Source of the DNA: Thalassovita sp.
Lineage (GTDB): Bacteria; Bacteroidota; Bacteroidia; Cytophagales; Flammeovirgaceae
Length of the DNA: 33,243 nt
Assembly: GCA_002729595.1 (NCBI GenBank)
Contig: PBYL01000424.1
Span: 1 to 33,243, forward strand
Direction of reading: 5' to 3'
The notes under the pieces were generated by a model that was given only the letters and a program-made list of their open reading frames with translations, was not told the origin of the DNA and did no database searches. Below, in pieces: positions 6,813 through 14,265 of this stretch (positions are counted from its first letter, which is position 1; each line of letters begins with the position of its first letter). A program made the position numbers and the translations under genes.

Positions 6813-6842
6813 TTAGGCAGCCATGGCGTAGTTTTCTTCGCC
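6813..6842 (-). other. tmRNA proteolysis tag reading frame
   Basis: Within ssrA, the resume codon GGC begins a frame encoding GEENYAMAA and then TAA. With the Ala carried by tmRNA itself, the tag would be AGEENYAMAA. It ends in the Ala-Ala expected of a ClpXP degron, and is close to the GENNYALAA-like tags of Bacteroidota. Confidence 0.9.
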
Positions 6843-6962
6843 AATTATTGTGTGAGACTATCTTTCAAGGCTCTCACCTCATGAGCCTGCATGCTTATAC
6901 CCATAAACACTCGACCTGTCAATACCAGTCGGCCCCATACGTCAAAGAACTATTTATTATTG

Positions 6963-6991
6963 CAAAGATACAACAAAGTGCATCCTTTTAA
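6963..6991 (-). promoter_or_regulatory. ssrA promoter (Bacteroidetes-type)
   Basis: On the minus strand TATCTTTG (plus 6963-6970) matches the TAnnTTTG -7 consensus of Bacteroidota sigma-ABfr, 27 bp upstream of the tmRNA 5' end. A TTA (plus 6989-6991) lies 18 bp further upstream, one base from the TTG -33 consensus. The ilvE stop is at 7004, so the promoter occupies the small gap between the two genes. Confidence 0.6.
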
Positions 6992-7003
6992 GTTCGAATT
7001 AAT

Positions 7004-8074
7004 TTAAATTTTATAATTCCATCCACGAGTATCAGCAATCTCACCTCTTTGGATTCCTTTTAATTCTTTAAGAATTTTATTAGAAACCTCTCTCGTTTCG
7101 GCTGCTGGCAACTCGTAAGTCTCACCCTCTAAGCCAATATGAGAAATATGTGTGATTACTGCCGCAGTTCCTGCTCCAAACATTTCTTTTAAAGAACCAT
7201 CTTTAGCTCCAGAAATAATTTCGGCAACTTCTACTGGTCTTTCTTCTACTGTTAATCCCCAATCGCGTGCAATTTTAAGCACACTTTCTCTGGTGATTCC
7301 CGGTAATATAGTATCTGAAGTCGGAATGGAAACAAGCTTGTCGTTAAAAACGAAAAGTACGTTCATAGTACCAGATTCTTCAATATACTTGTGTTGTACA
7401 CCATCTGTCCAAAGCAACTGGTCGAAACCTTGTTGCTGAGCAAGTTTAGCCGGATACATAGCTGCTGCATAATTACCAGCAGTTTTAGCATAACCTGTAC
7501 CTCCCTTAGATGCACGTGTATAGTTTGTTTCTACTTTCACTTTTACTGGAGCAGCATAATACTTACCTACAGGGCAAGTGAAAATAATAAACTGATATTT
7601 TTCTGATGGTTTTAGACCGATATATTCATCAGTAGCAAACATAAAAGGCCTAATGTATAAAGAAGCATCATCAACATCAGGCACCCAATTGCGATCTAAA
7701 TCGATCAGGCGGTGTAAACCTGTCATAAATAATTCTTCTGGTAGATCAGGCATGCACATTCTTAGTGCAGACTCTCTCATCCTTTTAGCATTAGCTTGTG
7801 GTCTAAAAACCAATACCGAATCATCAGATTGAGATTTAAAACCTTTCAAACCTTCAAAGATAGATTGTCCGTAATGCAAGACTGAAGTTGCAGGACTCAG
7901 GTTTAGCTTGTTAAAAGGTACAATTCTAAAATCTCCCCACTGTTTTCCATCGTAATCTGCTACAAACATGTGGTCTGAGTAGATTTTTCCGAATGGAATA
8001 TTATTAAAATCAACTTTAGGAAGACCCGATTGAGCAACTTTTTCTGTGGTAATATCTAAGCCTGTATCTATCAT
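7004..8074 (-). CDS. ilvE: Branched-chain amino acid aminotransferase
   Basis: A 356-residue fold-type IV PLP enzyme catalysing the reversible last step of Val, Leu and Ile synthesis (2-oxoacid plus glutamate). The motif GGTGYAKTAGNYAAA (about 191-205) holds the PLP lysine, Lys197; SVLHYGQSIFEGLKGF (about 64-79) and EESGTMNVLF are further family signatures. The length and GGTG-type lysine loop place it nearer the BCAT (eukaryotic-like) subgroup than the E. coli type. It is cytosolic. It lies upstream of ssrA on the same strand with no clear terminator between. A CAAATATA at 8128-8135 (minus TATATTTG) could be its -7 box, although no good -33 element is visible. Confidence 0.95.
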   Translation of the reverse strand: MIDTGLDITTEKVAQSGLPKVDFNNIPFGKIYSDHMFVADYDGKQWGDFRIVPFNKLNLSPATSVLHYGQSIFEGLKGFKSQSDDSVLVFRPQANAKRMRESALRMCMPDLPEELFMTGLHRLIDLDRNWVPDVDDASLYIRPFMFATDEYIGLKPSEKYQFIIFTCPVGKYYAAPVKVKVETNYTRASKGGTGYAKTAGNYAAAMYPAKLAQQQGFDQLLWTDGVQHKYIEESGTMNVLFVFNDKLVSIPTSDTILPGITRESVLKIARDWGLTVEERPVEVAEIISGAKDGSLKEMFGAGTAAVITHISHIGLEGETYELPAAETREVSNKILKELKGIQRGEIADTRGWNYKI

Positions 8075-8240
8075 GGTTAATATTATTTATTGCAATTGAT
8101 GAACTGCGAAAAATATTTATGTAAATGCAAATATATATATTCTCTAAACAAAAAAATTGCTTAGTTCATACAGATTTTAATTTAGAAAAATATTAAATGC
8201 TGAAATTTAGAAATAGTACTATCTCAAGACTGTTAGATTC

Positions 8241-9041
8241 TTAAATAATGGCTTTTTCGCTGAAAAGCTTGACAATGTCTTGATGTATTTTTTCTGGAGC
8301 CGCTAGTATCTGTCTTCCAAAAATATAATTATTCTCATCTTGATAGTCAGAAACAACCCCACCAGCTTCTTGCACAATAAGGCTAGCCGCAGCTACATCC
8401 CAAGGTTTTAAGCCAGATTCAAAAAAGGCATCGAGCTTACCATCTGCCACCATTGATAGTTCAAGCGCGGCAGCACCTAGTCTGCGTAAACCATGAATTT
8501 TAGGAAGTATTTCAACTATAAAATCTAATGCTTGAGGTAATTTAGGATGGAAAGTACCCGGAAAGCTTGTAGCAATTACAGCTTGTTCTGTTGTTTTATT
8601 TTTATCAATCTTTAACCTCTTGCTATTGCAAAATGCACCTTTGTCTTTTATTGCATAGTAAGCTTTGTCATGGATAAAGTCCGTAACAACGCCTAAAAGA
8701 GGTTTGCCATTATACATAAGTGCAATACTGCTACAAAAGAATGGAATACCATGAACAAAATTTGTAGTACCATCTAGCGGATCAATTACCCAGTTGTAAC
8801 CCTCTTCGTTTTTCTCACCATGACCTTCTTCACAAATAAATCCAGCAGCAGGAAATAGCTCAGATAAACGGTTTACGTACATTTCTTCCGCCGTTTTGTC
8901 TACATAAGATACAGGATCATTAAACTCCTTGTATTCTATTCGATCTCTATCGAAATTGTAAAATTCGGTTACGATAAATTCGCCTACTTTTTTGCTTAGG
9001 TTAACAACCTGCTGGCATAAATTCTCTAGGTCTTCTTTCAT
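8241..9041 (-). CDS. Inositol monophosphatase family protein
   Basis: A 266-residue, full-length member of the Mg-dependent, Li-sensitive phosphatase superfamily (IMPase/SuhB). Metal-binding motifs are Glu71-Glu72 in ICEEGHGE, WVIDPLDGTTNF (84-95), and KPWDVAAASLIVQEAGG (from about 212). The likely reaction is hydrolysis of inositol-1-phosphate or a related sugar phosphate; family members also act on 3'-phosphoadenosine 5'-phosphate (PAP) or histidinol phosphate, and sequence alone does not settle the substrate. I use the ATG at 9041, because the upstream in-frame start at 9056 is a TTG that would add only five residues. It is monocistronic, divergent from tRNA-Arg. Confidence 0.9.
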   Translation of the reverse strand: MKEDLENLCQQVVNLSKKVGEFIVTEFYNFDRDRIEYKEFNDPVSYVDKTAEEMYVNRLSELFPAAGFICEEGHGEKNEEGYNWVIDPLDGTTNFVHGIPFFCSSIALMYNGKPLLGVVTDFIHDKAYYAIKDKGAFCNSKRLKIDKNKTTEQAVIATSFPGTFHPKLPQALDFIVEILPKIHGLRRLGAAALELSMVADGKLDAFFESGLKPWDVAAASLIVQEAGGVVSDYQDENNYIFGRQILAAPEKIHQDIVKLFSEKAII

Positions 9042-9115
9042 AGTGGTTATAACCAATAAATTTGTACTAAAAGTATTCCTGAAAGCTAGGTATTTTCCTT
9101 AAAACATCGAAACTT

Positions 9116-9146
9116 TTCAGGTTTTAAAACCATGAAAAAACCTGAA
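9116..9146. repeat. Intergenic inverted repeat
   Basis: TTCAGGTTTT (9116-9125) and AAAACCTGAA (9137-9146) form a perfect 10-bp stem with an 11-nt loop. A nested palindrome GGTTTTAAAACC (9120-9131) is an alternative pairing. It lies upstream of the phosphatase gene and ahead of the tRNA promoter. Operator or folded leader are possible; no terminator T-run. Confidence 0.45.
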
Positions 9147-9199
9147 TTACAAGTTTAAAAATCATGATTTTGTTATATACTAACTGCAATAACACTATT

Positions 9200-9229
9200 T
9201 TGATTTTATAGATTCAACGTCTATTTTTG
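9200..9229 (+). promoter_or_regulatory. Promoter of the tRNA-Arg gene
   Basis: TTG (9200-9202), a 19-bp spacer and TATTTTTG (9222-9229) match the Bacteroidota -33/-7 consensus (TTG, TAnnTTTG) with correct spacing. The -7 box ends 26 bp before the tRNA 5' end. Confidence 0.75.
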
Positions 9230-9255
9230 TAGCCATATCAAGCTAAGCATTTATT

Positions 9256-9327
9256 GGCCCCGTAGTTCAATGGATAGAATAGGAGTTTCCTAAACTCTAG
9301 ATACAGGTTCGATTCCTGTCGGGGCCA
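9256..9327 (+). tRNA. tRNA-Arg (anticodon CCT)
   Basis: The acceptor stem GGCCCCG (9256-9262) pairs with CGGGGCC (9320-9326), discriminator A at 9327. The anticodon stem-loop is GGAGT-TTCCTAA-ACTCT, so the anticodon is CCU, reading AGG. The T-arm ACAGG-TTCGATT-CCTGT is canonical. CCA is not encoded. A promoter lies upstream and a strong terminator 34 bp downstream. There is no integrase beside it. Confidence 0.96.
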
Positions 9328-9360
9328 CATATTATTTTGTGTATTACGAATTTTACAATA

Positions 9361-9398
9361 AAAAAGCTGTTGAATCTAGATGATTCAACAGCTTTTTT
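9361..9398. terminator. Strong bidirectional intrinsic terminator
   Basis: GCTGTTGAATC (9366-9376), loop TAGAT, GATTCAACAGC (9382-9392), with five As before and six Ts after. The perfect 11-bp stem can stop both the tRNA-Arg transcript (plus) and the beta-barrel gene at 9414-10061 (minus), whose stop lies 16 bp away. Confidence 0.92.
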
Positions 9399-9413
9399 AG
9401 CTAAAATCATTTC

Positions 9414-10061
9414 TTAAAAATAATAATACAAACCTAACTCTAAAGTGTAGTTAGATAAATCTAAGACAATGTTATTCCGTGAGGTTTCTGTAGCTGTTCT
9501 AGGGTTGTCTACAGCTTTTGTACTATAGTGGTTATAACCAATAAATCCAAAAGTGCTTTCAAGTCCAAAGTTTTTATTGATCATATATAATAGGCCTGGC
9601 GACATACCAATGTCTAAGCTTCTTACCTGTTGATTATCAGTATATTCATCACTATGTGCTTTACCGAAACTTGCTGAGGCAAATGGTTGTAAAAAAACAT
9701 AAAACTTATCTGTAATAGATTTATGAAATCTACTGAAAACAGAAAAGTCAAAAGAATTAGTGATAATTTTAGATTCAATATCATAAATATCTGTAACTCT
9801 ATGACCTTTTGAAACCTCTCTAGTATAACCAACTTCAAGACCTAAACTCAAATTATCTTTTAAAAAAAATGCAAATCTAGGAGAAAGTTCGAATGTAAAA
9901 TTATCATTGTCATAATGATAATTGTCAATCTCATTTTCATTAGTATAATTCCTTGAACTTAATGAGATTGAAGAGCCTATTTGTTTTAATCCTTTTTGTA
10001 ATTGTGCATGAACAGATAAAGCTGTGATGAATATAAAAGCTATACTTAATATGTATTTCAT
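9414..10061 (-). CDS. Outer-membrane beta-barrel protein, paralog A
   Basis: A 215-residue protein with a signal peptide (cleavage probably after ALSVHA) and alternating amphipathic strands ending in YTLELGLYYYF, the aromatic C-terminus of an outer-membrane barrel. Strand patterns FAFFLKDNLSLGLEVGYT and SITDKFYVFLQPFAS match the next gene (10157-10807) closely, so the two arose by tandem duplication. No enzymatic motif is seen; it belongs with the broad 'porin family/OMP_b-brl' small barrels of Bacteroidota, whose roles are mostly unknown. The 95-bp gap to the paralog has no terminator, so co-transcription is possible. Confidence 0.8.
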   Translation of the reverse strand: MKYILSIAFIFITALSVHAQLQKGLKQIGSSISLSSRNYTNENEIDNYHYDNDNFTFELSPRFAFFLKDNLSLGLEVGYTREVSKGHRVTDIYDIESKIITNSFDFSVFSRFHKSITDKFYVFLQPFASASFGKAHSDEYTDNQQVRSLDIGMSPGLLYMINKNFGLESTFGFIGYNHYSTKAVDNPRTATETSRNNIVLDLSNYTLELGLYYYF

Positions 10062-10156
10062 GTTATAAAATGATTTTGGAAGGTTACAAAGATTAAAAAT
10101 TGAAGGATGGAGATTATTTTAAGTATTGACTTAAAATAATATTCTTTAGATATTAC

Positions 10157-10807
10157 TTATTTGAAATAATATCTAAATCCAAAATCTAAAGTAATAGAAG
10201 ATAGGTCGAGTCTAAAGTTATTATTATTTGATGTACTTGTACTTTGCGAGTCATCTAAAGGCTCAGATTCTGAATAAGTATAACCTAGAAAACCAAATGT
10301 TCCTTCAAAAGCAAATCTATCATTTGCCATGTATAAAATACCAGGTCTTATACCTAGTGAGTAAGCTGTGTTTTTGTCGTTATCATCTGAATAATCTTTG
10401 TATTTTCTTAAGTTTAAACTTGCACCAGGTTGTAAAAACAAGTAAAACTGATCAGTTATCGATTTATGTAATCTACTGCTTATTGTAATGCTAAGGTTAT
10501 TAGTTGTATATGAATATTCAGAAACTTCATCTTCATCAATTCTTTCACTTTCAGAATTTGAGTAACTATAGCCTAAACTCAGGTTTAAACTAACATTATC
10601 TTTTATAAAGTATCCAATAGAAGGTGTAATACTAAATGCATTTGTGGTTTGATCTGTGAAACTATTACTAATACCAGAATTGTCATTTTCTGATGTTGAG
10701 TGTGATATACTTACCGATCCACCAATTTGTTTGAGTCCTTTGTTAAGTTGTGCATTGGCAGAGAAAGAAATGATAATTAATAATAATGTGCTATAAAGGT
10801 ATTTCAT
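10157..10807 (-). CDS. Outer-membrane beta-barrel protein, paralog B
   Basis: A 216-residue protein, using the ATG at 10807 where the signal peptide begins (MKYLYSTLLLIIISFSANA, mature end starting QLNKGLKQIGG). An earlier in-frame start at 10846 would put 13 residues in front of it. It shares the QL-KGLKQIG start, the KSITD-FYLFLQPGAS strand, the FAFEGTFGFLGYTYS segment and the LDLSSITLDFGFRYYF end with the 9414-10061 gene, showing tandem duplication. Acidic, Ser-rich loops (for example DEDEVSEYS) would face outward and differ most between copies. A small beta-barrel; the ligand is unknown. Confidence 0.8.
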   Translation of the reverse strand: MKYLYSTLLLIIISFSANAQLNKGLKQIGGSVSISHSTSENDNSGISNSFTDQTTNAFSITPSIGYFIKDNVSLNLSLGYSYSNSESERIDEDEVSEYSYTTNNLSITISSRLHKSITDQFYLFLQPGASLNLRKYKDYSDDNDKNTAYSLGIRPGILYMANDRFAFEGTFGFLGYTYSESEPLDDSQSTSTSNNNNFRLDLSSITLDFGFRYYFK

Positions 10808-11147
10808 GTTTTTATGAAAATTTATAAGATTGAAAATATTATTCACTAGGTTATATAAAGTATTACTTTTAATTACTATTAGTTATAGTAGGTAGCACTA
10901 TTATAGCTTGCATTTGTAGAAAATGAAGCACTTTAATTTTGTGTTTTATGCTAGAAGTTGGAAGCGAGATTGAGAGTAATAATAAATAAATAAGAGGGAG
11001 TACAAGCTCGATTTTATCAAGAAGTAATTTTTAGTTTCCATGCTGAAGGTTGAAATAGATATTCAAAATATAGATTTGAAAATCAGATTGCTAATACTTT
11101 TTTTATGCCTAAATATAGGTTTTAATGCTTCGTTTTTACTAAAATTT
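10808..11147. other. Gene-free stretch
   Basis: AT-rich DNA between paralog B and the 11194 gene, with no convincing open frame, RNA gene or repeat. It probably holds the divergent promoters of both genes. I see no clear TTG/TAnnTTTG pair. Confidence 0.5.
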
Positions 11148-11166
11148 AAAGGTTTTTAACCTTTTT
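11148..11166 (+). terminator. Terminator-like hairpin in the leader of the 11194 gene
   Basis: AAAGGTT (11148-11154), TTT, AACCTTT (11158-11164) followed by TTGTGTT. A 7-bp stem with a 3-nt loop and a short T-rich tail lies 28 bp before the ATG at 11194. With no gene upstream on this strand, it would act as an attenuator or be a chance AT-rich fold. Confidence 0.3.
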
Positions 11167-11193
11167 GTGTTAAAATTAACCCACAGTTCATCG

Positions 11194-11571
11194 ATGTCTC
11201 AAGAGCTTGAAAATTTTATATTAAACTATAATTCTAAAGTTGATTTAGATCAAATTCGCTTTAACTGTTTTGAGGATGAGCAGGGAGGATATTATGATCT
11301 TAATGATGTATTTAGAACAGATGTCAGTAATAAGATAAGAGACCTAAAATATGAAGTTTCAGTTGAATTACTAAGAGACTTATTTGTTGCTCATTGCGAA
11401 ACTTCAGTTAAAGCTTTTGGGTGTTATAGATATTTAGGTGAAATCGGGCAAGCATTAATCGTGAAAAGTAAAACAACATTTGTGTTAGAGTATCTTCATT
11501 ATTCTAGGTGTAGTTTTGATAGCGCAAAAGCCAGTGGTATGGTAAATTGGGATGAAGAATTAGTGATGTAA
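11194..11571 (+). CDS. Unknown protein, possibly the N-terminal part of an interrupted gene
   Basis: A 125-residue protein I do not recognise. It has no signal peptide or membrane segment and is acidic, with Cys-containing pieces (IRFNCFEDEQGGYYDLNDVF, VAHCETSVKAFGCYRY). I use the ATG at 11194; a GTG nine codons earlier is in frame. The striking point is the end: after the TAA at 11569-11571 the same frame stays open for 53 more codons, ending in a lysine/arginine-rich tail at 11733. Either the gene is broken by a nonsense mutation, or the stop is genuine and the extension is chance. It stands alone between minus-strand genes. Confidence 0.55.
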   Translation: MSQELENFILNYNSKVDLDQIRFNCFEDEQGGYYDLNDVFRTDVSNKIRDLKYEVSVELLRDLFVAHCETSVKAFGCYRYLGEIGQALIVKSKTTFVLEYLHYSRCSFDSAKASGMVNWDEELVM

Positions 11572-11733
11572 ATTAGAGCTTACCTTCATGGGGAAATTGA
11601 TAAACAATCTAACTCACAAATAATAAATGATATTGAATTTGGGCTAAATCATCGATTTGGCGAAAGTTGGATAAAGTCTCCAAAATTAAAGAAACAATTA
11701 GGTGCTCAAAAGAAAAGAAGAAAGAGGAAGTGA
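11572..11733 (+). pseudogene. In-frame continuation of the 11194 gene after a stop codon
   Basis: Reading on in the frame of the upstream gene gives IRAYLHGEIDKQ, then a region with GLNHRFGESWIKSPKLKKQL, and a basic end KKRRKRK before TGA at 11731-11733. It has no start codon of its own near the beginning in this frame. The composition (balanced charged residues, Trp, basic tail) looks protein-like. A single-codon change at 11569 would join both parts into a 179-residue protein. Confidence 0.4.
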
Positions 11734-11780
11734 TTTATTTATACTCAATAAATCTACCATTGAAGCACTTCAATTTTCCC

Positions 11781-12266
11781 TTACAAACCAAAATAAGTTT
11801 TAACTTCTGCTTCGCTTAGGTCAATAGAAGATTTAAAAGCAGGTTTTCTACCTGGTTTATAGAGAATAATATTCCAGCCTGGAGCACCAACTTTCTCTGT
11901 ATCTACTGTCCAGTTTTCTTTGTTTTTGGGATTGGTAAACTTTACTGTTCCAGAAGTCAAATCAATAGTTTTTATTTTCAATGAGCTCACTATTTCTGCA
12001 GCAGTATATGCGTAATAGATATTATCATCTGCAATAATGTAGAAGTCATCTTCCTGCTCACATTCATTTTTTATTTCGTTTATTTTAGCTTCAGAAGGAG
12101 AAATAAATACAGCACAGGAATAGTCTATTCGCTTATCAATATCTTCAGATTTTGTAAGGTAATTTTCTAAGCGTAGGTAGCTATCTAGGTTTTGGCTATC
12201 AAAACCAGATTGTGCTTTTAAATTGGAAGTTAGTAGAATGAATAGCAAAATGAAGTTGAAACGCAT
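11781..12266 (-). CDS. Exported protein of unknown function
   Basis: A 161-residue protein with a clear signal peptide (MRFNFILLFILLTSNLKA, cleavage before QSGF). The mature part is acidic and not recognised. It has two cysteines (in SCAVF and NECEQ) that may form a disulfide in the periplasm. The C-terminal half (TVKFTNPKNKENW, then GAPGWNIILYKPGRK) suggests a small beta-rich domain. It stands alone, facing away from the cyanophycinase-like gene across a 320-bp gap. No function is assigned. Confidence 0.7.
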   Translation of the reverse strand: MRFNFILLFILLTSNLKAQSGFDSQNLDSYLRLENYLTKSEDIDKRIDYSCAVFISPSEAKINEIKNECEQEDDFYIIADDNIYYAYTAAEIVSSLKIKTIDLTSGTVKFTNPKNKENWTVDTEKVGAPGWNIILYKPGRKPAFKSSIDLSEAEVKTYFGL

Positions 12267-12586
12267 AATTCTTTGTTAGTTAAACTTGTTGTTATGTCTT
12301 AGCCCTTTCGAATATTTACTGGCTAATTTATAGCTCAATTTTTATTTGTTGCACTTTATTAGAGTTTTAAATCCAATACATTTTTTTAGACGAGCTTTAA
12401 TAAGCAGAAGTCTCATTTTTATCAGAATTTATTTTTTGCTTAATCGACTTATCTCTTAATTTAATCAGTTTCAATTTACTAATTTTAGTTTTTACATAAA
12501 TCTAGGCGTGGAGACAGAGATATGGAAAAGATGCAATATGGATTTTGTAAATATTAAGTCTTGAGCTAAACGTAACAAAGTATTTC
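12267..12586. other. Divergent intergenic region
   Basis: 320 bp between the start of the exported unknown (12266) and the start of the cyanophycinase-like gene (12587). It should contain both promoters, but I see no consensus box pair, repeat, hairpin with T-run or RNA gene. Confidence 0.5.
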
Positions 12587-13447
12587 ATGAAAAAATCTGC
12601 ATTCCTTCTGTTTAATCTATTATTCATTTTTTCGGTGGCTTTCTCGCAAAGCGAGCCAGAAGAGCTTGTAACTACTGGACCCCAAAAGGGCTCTTTGGTA
12701 ATTGTAGGAGGCGGTAAAGTTGGCAACGAAATCTGGAAACGTTTTATAGAATTGGCAGGTGGAAACGATGCCGCTATTGTAGTAATTCCAACAGCAGGAG
12801 GTGGAGAAAGTTATGATGAGACTTATAGCGCCATACCAGCATTAAAAGAAGCCGGTGCCACAAATGTAACTTTACTGCATACTTATGATAGAGCAACAGC
12901 CGATTCTGATGCTTTTGTCGAACCTTTAAAAAATGCTAAAGCGGTTTGGTTTGGTGGTGGCAGACAATGGCGACTGGTAGATGCTTACAAAGACACTAAA
13001 ACAGAAGGTATGTTTTGGAAGATTCTGGATAATGGAGGCGTTATAGGTGGTTCTTCAGCAGGAGCTACCATACAAGGTTCTTATTTAGCGAGAGGCGATA
13101 CAAAAAATAACCAGATTATGATGGGCGACCACGAAGAAGGTTTTGGTTTTGTAAAAAACATTGCCATAGATCAGCATGTATTGGTGCGAAACAGGCAGTT
13201 TGATATGTTCGATATTTTAAAGAACAAGCCTGAGTTATTAGGCATCGGTATTGACGAAAGTACTGCAGTAGTGGTTCAGGGAAATGAGTTTGAAGTAATA
13301 GGTAAAAGCTATGTGTTAATTTACGATACTACTTTTTGGTCTAGAGAAGGTTTCGCCCTAAAAAATCTACCAGAAAGGAATCAGCTTTTTTACTTTCTTA
13401 AAGAAGGAGATAAATATAATATGGAGAAAAGAGAAAGGGTGGAGTAA
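12587..13447 (+). CDS. Secreted cyanophycinase-like peptidase (family S51)
   Basis: A 286-residue protein with a signal peptide (MKKSAFLLFNLLFIFSVAFS, mature end starting QSEPEE). The peptidase S51 core is clear: GSLVIVGGGKVG (about 35-46), VVIPTAGGG, AVWFGGGRQWRLVDA (about 120-134) and the nucleophile elbow GGSSAGA with Ser157 as the likely catalytic serine; IGIDESTAVVV follows. Cyanophycinases cleave multi-L-arginyl-poly-aspartate into beta-Asp-Arg dipeptides; secreted forms let bacteria use cyanophycin released by cyanobacteria. Related S51 enzymes act on other Asp-peptides, so the substrate is probable rather than proven. It is shorter than extracellular cyanophycinases with extra C-terminal domains. 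It is monocistronic. Confidence 0.88.
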   Translation: MKKSAFLLFNLLFIFSVAFSQSEPEELVTTGPQKGSLVIVGGGKVGNEIWKRFIELAGGNDAAIVVIPTAGGGESYDETYSAIPALKEAGATNVTLLHTYDRATADSDAFVEPLKNAKAVWFGGGRQWRLVDAYKDTKTEGMFWKILDNGGVIGGSSAGATIQGSYLARGDTKNNQIMMGDHEEGFGFVKNIAIDQHVLVRNRQFDMFDILKNKPELLGIGIDESTAVVVQGNEFEVIGKSYVLIYDTTFWSREGFALKNLPERNQLFYFLKEGDKYNMEKRERVE

Positions 13448-13450
13448 AAA

Positions 13451-13483
13451 ATCAAAAACCGAAGCAGGTAGCCCGCTTCGGTT
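13451..13483 (-). terminator. Intrinsic terminator of the discoidin lipoprotein gene
   Basis: On the minus strand AACCGAAGC, a 9-nt loop and GCTTCGGTT (plus 13475-13483 and 13457-13465) form a perfect 9-bp stem, followed by TTTGATTTTTT. It lies 31 bp after the stop of the 13515-14045 gene. On the plus strand the stem is not followed by Ts, so it probably serves only the minus gene. Confidence 0.75.
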
Positions 13484-13514
13484 AGCACATCAATTACAAT
13501 TATGGTTGAATTAC

Positions 13515-14045
13515 CTACTCAGTCCAAACTTCCAGTTCGTTTACTCTTACATAAACACTCTGGTTGTCGGGCCCTTTGGTGCCGTATAGTCTTACTTTTG
13601 AACTTATTATTTTGTCAAAAGAGTGAGATCGAATAAGAAAAGTATTGTCGGTTACATCCTCAATTGTTTGCCAAGCCACTCCATCAAAATACTGTAACTG
13701 GTAATCTTGAATTAAGTAGTCTTCTGAAGTATATAATTCTATCCTTGAAAATGATTTCTCAGTTCCAAAATCCAACATCACCCATTGAGGTAGTTTTCCA
13801 CTATCAGTACTACTGTTAGAATTGGTCCAACTGCTTTCCGGACCTACTTCTGTATTAGTATCGCCATCGTTTATATTATCTGCCGAATAACCATAGTAGG
13901 TAGAACTCGCTGTAGCTGTAGCCTCCAAAGAAAGATTAGTTACTGGAGTTACTTCGTCTTCTTCAGAGCATGAAAATAATAGCCATGTAGAAGCTGCAAT
14001 AAAGCACAGTTTAATTCCTAATGATTTGATGGTAGTTTTTTGCAT
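13515..14045 (-). CDS. Discoidin (F5/8 type C) domain lipoprotein
   Basis: A 176-residue protein from the ATG at 14045, where the lipoprotein signal begins; a start nine codons earlier (14072) is less likely. The lipobox is WLLFSC with Cys26. Residues about 38-175 form one F5/8 type C beta-sandwich: the NINDGDTNTE calcium-type loop, SSWTNSNSST, PQWVMLDFGTEKSFSRIELY and the closing KVRLYGTKG...VRVNELEVW. Such domains bind glycans, often terminal galactose-like sugars, at the cell surface. There is no catalytic domain, so it would be a stand-alone surface glycan-binding protein. It has its own terminator and is separated from the polysaccharide locus by two plus-strand genes. Confidence 0.85.
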   Translation of the reverse strand: MQKTTIKSLGIKLCFIAASTWLLFSCSEEDEVTPVTNLSLEATATASSTYYGYSADNINDGDTNTEVGPESSWTNSNSSTDSGKLPQWVMLDFGTEKSFSRIELYTSEDYLIQDYQLQYFDGVAWQTIEDVTDNTFLIRSHSFDKIISSKVRLYGTKGPDNQSVYVRVNELEVWTE

Positions 14046-14265
14046 TTTGTCAATGAAGTTTAGGTTAATCAAGTTTATTTAATCTGGGATAGTAACGAAG
14101 GAAAACCTAAGAAAATACACGAAATTTCACTTTTTTGGGGTATAATGTTAATTTTTTATAACATTTTTTAGGGTAGTGCATCTACAGCGCTCAGAAATGC
14201 TTTTGTTCGGTTATATTGAATAAATTACATAACCTAATATATTAGAAGGTTTAAAAAATGTGCTT

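Larger units (their letters stand above)
6533..6936 (-). ncRNA. ssrA: Transfer-messenger RNA (tmRNA)
   Basis: The tRNA-like ends pair as GGGGCCG (5', from 6936) with CGGCTCC (3', to 6534), followed by discriminator A at 6533. The T-arm GGGTTCGAATCCC is intact. The CCA end is not encoded and must be added. The total is about 404 nt. Between the ends are the tag-encoding segment and pseudoknot-rich region. tmRNA with SmpB rescues stalled ribosomes and tags unfinished proteins for proteolysis. The -7 promoter box lies 27 bp upstream and an intrinsic terminator just downstream. Mature ends are inferred from pairing. Confidence 0.95.

Noticed and set aside
7152-7606. Plus-strand open frames opposite ilvE
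   Set aside because: They are shadows of a complete aminotransferase gene.
9256-9327. tRNA-Arg as a second integration site
   Set aside because: No integrase or duplicated tRNA end lies next to it; the neighbouring genes are ordinary chromosomal ones.
14144-14169. AATGTTA/TAACATT hairpin with T-run as a terminator
   Set aside because: The stem is only A-T rich with one G-C pair, and no plus-strand gene ends upstream of it.
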